A stretch of 21,467 nucleotides of DNA. Origin: Bacillota bacterium (GTDB lineage: Bacteria; Bacillota; Clostridia; Christensenellales; Christensenellaceae). The DNA lies in assembly GCA_023393165.1 (NCBI GenBank), contig JAEWMJ010000003.1:1-21467 (forward strand), read 5' to 3'. Shown piece by piece: positions 1 to 6,524 of this stretch. Positions within the stretch are counted from its first letter, which is position 1. Every line of letters begins with the position of its first letter. The position numbers were made by a program, and so were the translations under genes. The notes under the pieces are model-generated. The model worked only from the letters and a program-made list of their open reading frames with translations, was not told the origin of the DNA and did not search any database.

Positions 1-13
1 CCTTTCCTATTTC

Positions 14-25
14 CACAGAAGTCGG
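14..25. repeat. 12-bp sequence repeated inverted at the right end of the window
   Basis: CACAGAAGTCGG here is the exact reverse complement of CCGACTTCTGTG at 21427-21438. The match extends loosely through a neighbouring TTGA. Locally, AGAAGT and ACTTCT form a small dyad. It lies outside all genes and probably belongs to a dispersed intergenic repeat family rather than to transposon ends, since no transposase lies between the copies. Confidence 0.5.
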
Positions 26-89
26 TCAACTTCTATTCTAATAGGTTTGGAGCACTTTTCCACCACATCGGCTCCGCCTCTTTTGAACT

Positions 90-106
90 CCCCCGCTTAG
101 CGGGGG
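90..106. repeat. GC-rich palindrome with 3-nt loop
   Basis: CCCCCGC and GCGGGGG form a perfect 7-bp stem around a TTA loop. There is no T-run on either side, so it is not an ordinary intrinsic terminator. It resembles the short 3-nt-loop palindromes at 21350-21467 and the G5/C5 hairpin at 2435-2451. Confidence 0.6.
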
Positions 107-122
107 GATTTCGCTTCGCATA

Positions 123-156
123 AAAAAGAAACCTCTCAATACGAAGGTTTCTTTTT
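123..156 (-). terminator. Rho-independent terminator closing the UroD-like gene pair
   Basis: A perfect 12-bp inverted repeat (123-134 with 145-156) encloses a 10-nt loop. Read on the minus strand, the descending arm ends in a run of T residues, so this is a standard intrinsic terminator about 20 bases after the stop codon of the last gene. The mirrored A/T-rich stem could also terminate plus-strand transcription. Confidence 0.8.
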
Positions 157-176
157 CTTTTGGTTAAAACTTATAT

Positions 177-1256
177 TTACCTGGTTTTCCATTTTTCAAC
201 GGCGGCAATCACATCCCTCTGCACATCCGGTGCGGCTGCCAGCGTCAGAAAAATCCCTTTGGGCGGAACCGCATCCATGAAATTATCAAGCTCATCCAAC
301 CGGATGCCGACCACCACCGACCGGCCCGCATCCTGGATCTTGCGGATCAGGGGCGTCCATTGGAGGATGGGCTCATCCTCCGCCACTCCCTGCACCAGTT
401 GAATTGCCTGGATACGGGGCAATGAAAGGATCGCGTCGATATGCCGCGCGACTCCCCTGCCGTCCAAATGGAACACGTTATAGCGCGCCTGCATCGCTTC
501 CCGTTCGATATACGGCAGGCAGAAACGCTCGAACTGCGCCGGCGATAAGAGCGAGGCAAAATCGCAGCTTGGAATATGCATGGGTTCTTCCGTGGGAATG
601 CCCATCCACGACACGCTGGGCGCTCCGCCGGCCATAATCTTTTGGTTATAATGGCGGAAGATCTCCGGAAAATCGGCGTACGCGATCTCCAGCAGTTCAA
701 AAAGGCGCCCGGGAGCGTCTATCATGGCGGTGCATACCTGGCCGGCGCCGCACCAGTCCGCTACGCAATCCATGGATGGGTGAAGGTCCGTGTATCCCAC
801 CAGAAATTTACCCGGCGCGGCTGTTTTGGCCGCGTCCGTCATTTCTTCTATCTTCATCCAATATTCGTTTTTTCTCCAAGCGATGCGGGAAAAATCGTCT
901 TTTTCAATATCCTTAACGATATGACCGGTCCAGGACGTAGTCTCCGCAAAATCAAGCGGGCTGCCGTAAAACGCCGCGTATACGCCCGGACCCAAATTGG
1001 GATAATAAACGGGAAACGTCTCGGCCAGAAACTCCGTTTTCTCAAGGGAATGCAAAAACGATTGGATATGGTATTCCGTATCGTACCAGTAATCCTTCAG
1101 AGAGGGATAATTTTTTATGACGTCCCCCAGGCCTTCTTTATGCTGCGCGTTATGTTCGGTAAAACGTATGGGCGCCCTGTCCAGAATTTCCTGCCGCCAC
1201 CAGGCGGCCATGCGCTCCATCGCGCGTTCACAGTCCGGCATGCATGCAAGCTTCAG
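177..1256 (-). CDS. Uroporphyrinogen-decarboxylase-superfamily protein (methyltransferase-like), no HxC zinc motif
   Basis: A 359-residue protein of the URO-D/MtaA superfamily of TIM barrels, probably cytoplasmic. The N-terminus (AAWWRQEILDRAPI) and the segment FHLDGRGVARHIDAILSLP near residue 262 are typical of the clade that pairs with corrinoid-linked methyltransferase proteins. At the point where MtaA-type enzymes carry a zinc-binding His-x-Cys, this protein has HLDG (His263, Asp265), so zinc-thiolate chemistry like that of MtaA is unlikely here. The open frame extends to 1442 but overlaps the upstream gene. I chose a CTG start at 1256-1254, which overlaps the upstream TGA as CTGA and sits 9 bases after GGAGGAGG. 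The first in-frame ATG (1241-1239) leaves about 24 bases to that ribosome binding site. It forms a coupled pair with the gene at 1253. Family assignment is firm; the reaction is unknown. Confidence 0.8.
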   Translation of the reverse strand: MKLACMPDCERAMERMAAWWRQEILDRAPIRFTEHNAQHKEGLGDVIKNYPSLKDYWYDTEYHIQSFLHSLEKTEFLAETFPVYYPNLGPGVYAAFYGSPLDFAETTSWTGHIVKDIEKDDFSRIAWRKNEYWMKIEEMTDAAKTAAPGKFLVGYTDLHPSMDCVADWCGAGQVCTAMIDAPGRLFELLEIAYADFPEIFRHYNQKIMAGGAPSVSWMGIPTEEPMHIPSCDFASLLSPAQFERFCLPYIEREAMQARYNVFHLDGRGVARHIDAILSLPRIQAIQLVQGVAEDEPILQWTPLIRKIQDAGRSVVVGIRLDELDNFMDAVPPKGIFLTLAAAPDVQRDVIAAVEKWKTR

Positions 1257-2296
1257 CTTGGATCCCCTCCTCCCAGCGCTTCGTCGTAAAAAGCAAGAAT
1301 GTTTTGAAGCGGCGTATCCGACTGGATGTTGTGGGCCGGCGCGAGAATATAGCCGCCTCCGCGCCCGACCTCCGACTTGAGCCGGCGGACCTCGGCGCGC
1401 ACCTCGTCCTCCGTTCCTCCGGGCAGCACATACTGCACGCATAGCCCGCCGAACAGGGCGAGGCGTTTTCCGTACCGTTTTTTGATCAGGACCGGGTCCA
1501 TTGCCGCAGGCTGAACGGGGTTGATCACGTCGAGGCCGATTTCCACCATATCGTCCAGTATGCCCTCGCAGTTGCCGCAGCTGTGGTAAGCCAGCTTTAC
1601 GGCGGGGTTCATTTTTTTATATTCGGAAAAGAGCTTTGCATAACGCGGCCAGAAATACTCCCGCCAGGTTGCAAGGGACATCATAAGGTTCTGCTGGGTA
1701 GCGACGTCGTCGCCCAGCCAGAGCATATCCGCGCCCATGGCAATATGTTTTTTGCCTGCTGTGAGCGGGAACTGCATGACCCTGTCAAAAAGCTCGTGCG
1801 CGAAATCGCGCTCCAGTACCATGTCGGCAAGCAGATTTTCAAGGCCCCTTATGCCCCAGGCGGCTTCAAAAATGCTGCAGGGAATCCCGCTTACCATCCA
1901 GTGCGTTTTACCGTATATCCGTACCGTTTCCCTGTCTTCCCGGTATCGTTCTTCGTTTTCCGCATCCGGGACGCGGTAGGACGAAAGCAGAGACATATCT
2001 TTTTCCAGAGGCCGCTTGACCACCTCGGTATATTCGCCCGTCTCGTTTTTAACCGTATGCCATTTGCAGCCCCATTCGCAGACATATTCGGGAGAATCTT
2101 TGAGATAGTATCCGTTCGCAAACCCCTGGGGCAGCAGCACCATATCGTTTCCCATAGCCGCTCCAAGATCGCGCTCACCATCTCCCGCAACCTGCCGCAG
2201 CTTTTTTTTGATCTCGGGCACAAAAGCCGCGTATATTGGCGGCCGGTCCGGTTCCTCAAACGCCAGCGCCGTTTGCACTCTTTCTTTTGAGTTCAT
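1253..2296 (-). CDS. Uroporphyrinogen-decarboxylase-superfamily protein with HxC motif (MtaA/CmuA-like)
   Basis: A 347-residue URO-D-superfamily protein, the usual full length. It has the characteristic N-terminus (SKERVQTALAFEEPDRPP), a WLGDDVATQQNLMMS segment near 193-207, and HSCGN at 238-242. That last segment matches the His-x-Cys zinc ligands of MtaA/CmuA methylcobalamin:thiol methyltransferases. The third ligand, normally Cys in APGC, is replaced by His322 in APAH. It may therefore move a methyl group to or from a corrinoid or thiol, but no corrinoid protein is encoded in the window, so this is inference. True HemE is unlikely because of the HxC motif and the transporter context. The ATG at 2296 follows AAAGGG by 8 bases. 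It lies downstream of the ABC transporter genes and is translationally coupled to the next gene. Confidence 0.85.
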   Translation of the reverse strand: MNSKERVQTALAFEEPDRPPIYAAFVPEIKKKLRQVAGDGERDLGAAMGNDMVLLPQGFANGYYLKDSPEYVCEWGCKWHTVKNETGEYTEVVKRPLEKDMSLLSSYRVPDAENEERYREDRETVRIYGKTHWMVSGIPCSIFEAAWGIRGLENLLADMVLERDFAHELFDRVMQFPLTAGKKHIAMGADMLWLGDDVATQQNLMMSLATWREYFWPRYAKLFSEYKKMNPAVKLAYHSCGNCEGILDDMVEIGLDVINPVQPAAMDPVLIKKRYGKRLALFGGLCVQYVLPGGTEDEVRAEVRRLKSEVGRGGGYILAPAHNIQSDTPLQNILAFYDEALGGGDPS

Positions 2297-2361
2297 AATT
2301 AATGCCCTTTCTATAAAATTTTTCTGCTTATATTCTTTTTATTCAAGCCCTAACACAAAAC

Positions 2362-2400
2362 TATCCGTATCAACTTCCTATATGAAGTTGTATACGGATA
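2362..2400 (-). terminator. Long imperfect hairpin between permease and UroD-like genes
   Basis: Arms 2362-2377 and 2384-2400 pair over 16 bp with a single bulged T and a 6-nt loop. On the minus strand the stem is followed by GTTTTGTG, a weak T-tract. It could be a leaky terminator lowering expression of the UroD-like genes, an mRNA-stabilising 3' structure, or a regulatory dyad. Fold strength is clear; role is inferred. Confidence 0.5.
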
Positions 2401-2434
2401 CCTTGAGTAAGGGGGAGGCAGCGAAGCGTCGGAA

Positions 2435-2451
2435 GGGGGAAAAGTTCCCCC
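2435..2451 (-). terminator. GC-rich hairpin just after the permease stop codon
   Basis: GGGGGAA and TTCCCCC form a 7-bp stem around a 3-nt loop, starting about 9 bases after the permease stop. Only TTTCC follows on the minus strand, so termination would be weak. It may protect the 3' end of the transporter mRNA. The surrounding stretch (2401-2455) is G/C-rich and may be a dispersed repeat. Confidence 0.4.
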
Positions 2452-2460
2452 TCCGAGCTT

Positions 2461-3468
2461 TCAGGCTGTTTTTTTCATAATGAAGGAATATATCGATACC
2501 GATATCATAATAATCAGCCCGTATATCACATCCAGCCAGAAGCCGTTGATGCCTATGGAAATGATGCCCGCCTCCAGCGACCCTATGATAAGGGCCCCAA
2601 GGAAAGTGCCCAGCACCGATCCCTTGCCGCCAAGAACCGACGTACCTCCAATGAATACCGAGGCAAGCGCCGGAAGCATGAGTCCCGAACCCTGGCTTGG
2701 ATAGAAATAAACCACTTCCATATTACTGATGATTCCGCTGAAGGCCGCCGCAAGGCCGACCAGAACATAGGCGGTCGTACGCACGCGGCTGACGTTGATG
2801 CCCATCATGAGCGCGCTTGACTTGTTGTCTCCCACGAATGATACATGCATGCCGTATTTGTGCCTGTAGAACAAGAACCACATCAGCAGGCCGAGGCCGA
2901 TAAACCATACAAACTGCGCGGGCACCGCGCCGCCGATACGTCCGACCATTGAGTAGTAAACTCCGCTGTCCCACGAAGTCATCGCAGCGCTGATGGAAAT
3001 ACCCGAACCCTGCGCCAATACGTTTACGATACCGCCGAAGAAAAACTGCGTGCCTATGGTTGCCACAATGCTGGGAATACCGAACTTTACGATGAGCAGG
3101 GAATTCAAAAGCCCGCAGACCACGCCCACAGCCAGACCGGCCACAAGACCCGCCGATACGCTGCCCGTGGCGGCAAATACCGATGCCATCACCCATCCTG
3201 CAAGTCCGAATACCGAGGGGAAGGACAGATCGATTTCTCCAAGGGTGATCACAAACGTCATAAACAGCGATATAATACCGGTGATCGGTATTGTGGACAT
3301 AAAGGAATAATAGATTGGAAACTGGGAGAAAACAGCCGGGTTTCCGATAAAGTAAACCGCAAAAATCCCAATAAACACGATCAGAATACTGAACTCGATT
3401 TTTTGATTGTAAATTTTCTGTTTAAAGTTAAGAGCAGCGGCGCCGCCCAAAGCCTTATTCTCTTTCAT
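2461..3468 (-). CDS. CUT2-type sugar ABC transporter permease (RbsC/FrcC-like)
   Basis: A 335-residue polytopic membrane protein of the BPD_transp_2 family, the permease of ribose/xylose/fructose-type importers. Around 9-10 hydrophobic segments are visible, and GLLNSLLIVKFGIPSIVATI carries the family's conserved loop (small-residue stretch followed by an IPxxIxTxGT-like sequence). It presumably works as a homodimer with the ATPase at 3542 and the binding lipoprotein at 4387. The longer frame to 3567 would run back into the ATPase gene. I chose ATG 3468 because GAGG lies 9 bases upstream. A strong RNA hairpin lies between this gene and the ATPase gene. Substrate not determined. Confidence 0.9.
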   Translation of the reverse strand: MKENKALGGAAALNFKQKIYNQKIEFSILIVFIGIFAVYFIGNPAVFSQFPIYYSFMSTIPITGIISLFMTFVITLGEIDLSFPSVFGLAGWVMASVFAATGSVSAGLVAGLAVGVVCGLLNSLLIVKFGIPSIVATIGTQFFFGGIVNVLAQGSGISISAAMTSWDSGVYYSMVGRIGGAVPAQFVWFIGLGLLMWFLFYRHKYGMHVSFVGDNKSSALMMGINVSRVRTTAYVLVGLAAAFSGIISNMEVVYFYPSQGSGLMLPALASVFIGGTSVLGGKGSVLGTFLGALIIGSLEAGIISIGINGFWLDVIYGLIIMISVSIYSFIMKKTA

Positions 3469-3490
3469 TTTGCTAACCCTCATTACTTTG

Positions 3491-3522
3491 ATTGCCCCGC
3501 CCGCCGGAGCGGACGGGGCAAT
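3491..3522 (-). promoter_or_regulatory. Strong intercistronic RNA hairpin between ATPase and permease genes
   Basis: Two 14-base arms (3491-3504 and 3509-3522) pair at 13 of 14 positions around a 4-nt loop. The stem is GC-rich and has no following T-run, so it is not a standard terminator. It lies 19 bases after the ATPase stop. Such structures commonly set different mRNA stabilities within a transporter operon; that role is inferred here. Confidence 0.65.
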
Positions 3523-3541
3523 GGTTCCGGTTTTAACCCGC

Positions 3542-4342
3542 TTATTCCAGCTTGCCGGTACGGACAAGATTGATCATCTTATCCTGCAGCTGTTCCATGG
3601 TTACGTCTTCTTTTTTCAATACGCCTGCAACACACCCGCGGTCCAGCACAATAAAGCGATCGCAGACCGGATAAAGCTGATAGATGCTGTGACTGATGTA
3701 AATAGCCGAATGTCCCCGCCGTTTGATATCCACAACAAAATCCTGCACCTTTTGGGTTTCCGAAAGGGAAAGCGCGACAGTCGGTTCGTCCAGTATGATG
3801 AGATCCGCCTTGAAGAAGAGCGCGCGGCTGATCGCAATACCCTGTTTTTCACCGCCGGATAAAAACTCCACTTCGGTGTTTACGGTGATTGCCTTGGACG
3901 TATAACCCATATGCTCGCGCATCATTTTTTCGGTCTGCGCCTTCTGCTCCCTGATCTTCATAAATCCGGCGCGGTTGCAGATCTCCCGTCCCACGAACAT
4001 GTTCTGCCATATGGTCTGCAGGTCGGCAAGCGCCCTTTCCTGGTACACCGTTTCAATGCCCAGCTCCCGCGATTTTTTAACGGAGTGAATGCTGATCTTC
4101 TGGCCTTTGTAGTAGATATCGCCCGATGTGGGAAGATGCACGCCCGTGACGATCTTTATGAGAGTGGATTTGCCCGCTCCATTGTCGCCCACCAGTCCCA
4201 CAATCTCATTTCTTCCGATCTCTATGTTCACATTTTTGAGCACATCCACCCCGCCGAATTTTTTACAGATTCCCGACATTTTCAGCAAGGGACCTTCATA
4301 CGTGTTTTCTTCAATTATTTTCTCTGCACTTATATCATCCAT
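3542..4342 (-). CDS. Single-domain CUT2-type sugar ABC transporter ATPase
   Basis: A 266-residue ABC ATPase with Walker A GDNGAGKST (52-60), Q-loop Gln101, signature LSGGE (161-165), Walker B LIILDEP (181-187) and H-loop His218. It closely resembles the N-terminal half of RbsA/XylG proteins but has only one nucleotide-binding domain, as in FrcA. It should therefore act as a homodimer on the permease at 2461. The frame extends to 4534 inside the binding-protein gene. I start it at ATG 4342, preceded by GAGGAG at 10 bases and 44 bases after the binding-protein stop. The first 20 residues are an acidic extension before the ABC core. Confidence 0.9.
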   Translation of the reverse strand: MDDISAEKIIEENTYEGPLLKMSGICKKFGGVDVLKNVNIEIGRNEIVGLVGDNGAGKSTLIKIVTGVHLPTSGDIYYKGQKISIHSVKKSRELGIETVYQERALADLQTIWQNMFVGREICNRAGFMKIREQKAQTEKMMREHMGYTSKAITVNTEVEFLSGGEKQGIAISRALFFKADLIILDEPTVALSLSETQKVQDFVVDIKRRGHSAIYISHSIYQLYPVCDRFIVLDRGCVAGVLKKEDVTMEQLQDKMINLVRTGKLE

Positions 4343-4386
4343 CTTATCAAAGCTCCTCATAGAATTTTGGGGGGTCATTTCAGCCG

Positions 4387-5421
4387 TTAACGGATACCTG
4401 CTTCCGCAAGCGGTTTGATGGATTCTATATTGCTCTCGTCGATAATGGCCGCGCCGGTATCGATATGCAGCCCGGCGAACTGATACGCCTTTGTGAGGCA
4501 GATCTGCAGTACGGGAATATATCCCTGCAGCCACTGCTGCTGGTCGAGCACCGCGCCGACCCAGCCTTCGGTGATGGCTGTGGAGGTGTCGCCCGAAAGA
4601 TCAAATCCCGCGCCGAACACTTCGCCCGGTTGCTTGCCGGCAGCCTTGAGATAGGTACCCAGGGTGGCTGTCAGCGAACCGTGGTCCGTGATCACCATTT
4701 TGCAATCCGGATTGGATGCAAGGTAGCTGGTGATGGTGGGCGTGCCCTGAGACGGGTCCGCGTTGATCGCGTCGGATATTTCAATATAGTCTACCGTTAC
4801 GCCGAGTTCCTCAAGAGCGTCCACGCACCCTTTCGTGCGTTCGCCGCGGCCGGGCTGGGATGCAAGGCCCCAAACCATTGCGCGGTCTCCCGATTGCAGG
4901 CCCGCCCTCTTGGCGGCTTCGGACGCAAGCATAACGCCGGAGGCGTACAGTTCCTGGCCTACATAGCCGAAACCTGCGGTTTTATACTGCGCTTCCAGTT
5001 CGGGAAGGGTGGTATTCTGGCTGGTAACGATGATGCCTTTGGATTCTGCTTCGTCAACGATCGTCTTATACGCTTCGTCTCCCGGATGCCCCATAATGGC
5101 AATACCGTCGGGCTGGCGCGCGATCGCTTCTTTCAGTTGGTTAACCATCTGGTTGGGATCCCAGTCGGACCATATGTACTCCACCTGGCATCCCAGATCG
5201 GCTTCGGCCTGTTTGGCGCCGTTGTAAACCGTTGTCGCAAATACGTCGCCCTCGCCGCCGCCGCAGAAGAATACGACTTTTATGTCTTTAAAAGGTTTGT
5301 TTCCGCCCGCGTCGGCCGACGCGCCGGTGGAGGCGGGAGTGCTGCACGCGCCCAGCGTAAGCATCATGGCAAACACCACGGCAATCGAAACCAATGACAT
5401 AAGAATCTTTTTCCTAGACAT
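4387..5421 (-). CDS. Sugar-type ABC transporter substrate-binding lipoprotein
   Basis: A 344-residue lipoprotein: positive N-terminus, hydrophobic segment and lipobox LGAC with Cys26, then an Ala/Ser/Gly linker and a Peripla_BP_4-type two-lobed fold starting IKVVFFCGGGEGD. It should be anchored to the outer face of the membrane and deliver a small solute, probably a sugar or sugar-like compound, to the permease. The start is firm: ATG 5421 follows a perfect AAGGAGG. It is the first gene after a 155-base gap, so it may have its own promoter under control of the upstream YesN-type regulator. The binding residues do not let me name the ligand. Confidence 0.9.
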   Translation of the reverse strand: MSRKKILMSLVSIAVVFAMMLTLGACSTPASTGASADAGGNKPFKDIKVVFFCGGGEGDVFATTVYNGAKQAEADLGCQVEYIWSDWDPNQMVNQLKEAIARQPDGIAIMGHPGDEAYKTIVDEAESKGIIVTSQNTTLPELEAQYKTAGFGYVGQELYASGVMLASEAAKRAGLQSGDRAMVWGLASQPGRGERTKGCVDALEELGVTVDYIEISDAINADPSQGTPTITSYLASNPDCKMVITDHGSLTATLGTYLKAAGKQPGEVFGAGFDLSGDTSTAITEGWVGAVLDQQQWLQGYIPVLQICLTKAYQFAGLHIDTGAAIIDESNIESIKPLAEAGIR

Positions 5422-5478
5422 TTTTTTATCCTCCTTAAATTTTAAATAAGATATAAAGAGAAAACATTAACCTCATAA

Positions 5479-5580
5479 AAATGTTAACAAATTTTAACTA
5501 TAATCCAATTAAATATATTACTGCAAATCTTTGAAATATTACGGACTTGCACGGCAGACCAATTTGTTAATAAATGTTAA
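5479..5580. promoter_or_regulatory. Repeated TTAAC/GTTAA boxes flanking the transporter promoter region
   Basis: TTAACAAATT (5484-5493) is the exact reverse complement of AATTTGTTAA (5561-5570). AAATGTTAA occurs directly at both 5479-5487 and 5572-5580. The boxes sit either side of the weak promoter candidate at 5497-5526. Repeated boxes are what an AraC-type response regulator such as the one at 8281 would be expected to bind. AT richness makes chance matches possible. Confidence 0.35.
5497..5526 (-). promoter_or_regulatory. Candidate promoter for the ABC transporter operon
   Basis: On the minus strand, TATAGT (5497-5502) matches the -10 consensus at 5 of 6 positions. TTGCAG (5521-5526) is a poor -35 at an 18-base spacing. 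A weak -35 would suit an activator-dependent promoter. The call is tentative. Confidence 0.3.
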
Positions 5581-6524
5581 TTAAGTGAAAAAAGCAGTTC
5601 CTGCGTATCGGAATCGTAAAGATTCTCCGCCGTCACAAACACGGAGGGGATAAACACGTCCGGGGGATTTCCGCCTTCAATGCCCTCGTTTGCCTGCCGG
5701 ACCGCCCGGTATCCGATATCGATGTTCCGGTTCATGCAAATGGCGTCCACCCATCCCTGTTCCAGCAGGCTTATGGTGTCCGCATCCTGCGCAAAGGATA
5801 TAAGCCCGATATTCTGCCCGTCCGGAACGCTGCGGAAAAGGTTAACGGCAACGGTCTCGGCGTAATCGTTTTGCGCGACAACGACGAATTTTTCTTTATT
5901 TTCTGGAATGGAATATTTAAGGCTGCTCTCTATTTTGGCATATTCGCCCGTTTTGAAATCAATACTGTCCCATCCGATATCCGGCAGTTCTTCCATCCTG
6001 GCTGAAAGCACGTCCGTCATCCGCTGCGTATTGTCATAACCGTCCAGGCAGTTCAGTATCAGCACCCCTGCGTCCCCGCCCGCAAGCGACTTTATCTCGG
6101 AAACCATGCCGTCTGCCATTTGCTTCTCGTCTATATCCACCGTGCAGTTCTGCCCTACCTCATCCCTGCTGTTGATTGAGACCACTGTGATTCCCTTTTC
6201 CCGCGCTTCCCGAACCGCCTCGCCCACGATCGCGGCATCCGCGGGTTCTATGATAATGGCGTCAAACTTTTTTTCTATTGCGGCGTGGATGAGGTCGGCC
6301 TGCTGCCTGCGTTCGTCTTCCCCCATCACAGCCTTTGTGGTGAGCGCCAGCCCGCACTCCCGGGCAGCGGCGTTCGCGCCCCGGGTCATATCCTCGGCTG
6401 CGGCGCTCGACCAAGACCGCAGGATAAGCATGACCTTGTGCATGCCTCCGTTTTCCGGGGATACGCAGGCGTTCATGGAGCAGATACAAATAATAATAAA
6501 CAGAAAAGCAAGGGCTTTTTTCAT
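5577..6524 (-). CDS. Periplasmic-binding-type lipoprotein, probable sensor partner of the histidine kinase
   Basis: A 315-residue lipoprotein with signal MKKALAFLFIIICICSMNAC (Cys20 lipidated) and a Peripla_BP_4-like fold; the segment FDAIIIEPADAAIVGEAVREA is typical of sugar-binding proteins. It is a second binding protein, distinct from the transporter's at 4387. Its ATG overlaps the kinase stop as ATGA, so the two are translationally coupled. This layout resembles XylFII-LytS-YesN of Clostridium beijerinckii, in which a membrane-anchored binding protein presents the sugar to the kinase. I infer a sensing role rather than transport. Ligand unknown, perhaps the same as the transporter's. It could instead be a spare transporter subunit. 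Confidence 0.85.
   Translation of the reverse strand: MKKALAFLFIIICICSMNACVSPENGGMHKVMLILRSWSSAAAEDMTRGANAAARECGLALTTKAVMGEDERRQQADLIHAAIEKKFDAIIIEPADAAIVGEAVREAREKGITVVSINSRDEVGQNCTVDIDEKQMADGMVSEIKSLAGGDAGVLILNCLDGYDNTQRMTDVLSARMEELPDIGWDSIDFKTGEYAKIESSLKYSIPENKEKFVVVAQNDYAETVAVNLFRSVPDGQNIGLISFAQDADTISLLEQGWVDAICMNRNIDIGYRAVRQANEGIEGGNPPDVFIPSVFVTAENLYDSDTQELLFSLN

Noticed and set aside
576..1289. Long open frames on the plus strand opposite the UroD-like genes, and others opposite most genes
   Set aside because: They mirror strongly supported minus-strand genes, lack ribosome binding sites and show no family motifs.
1253..2296. True uroporphyrinogen decarboxylase HemE
   Set aside because: The HxC motif and APAH segment match methyltransferase-type members, and no haem genes are nearby.
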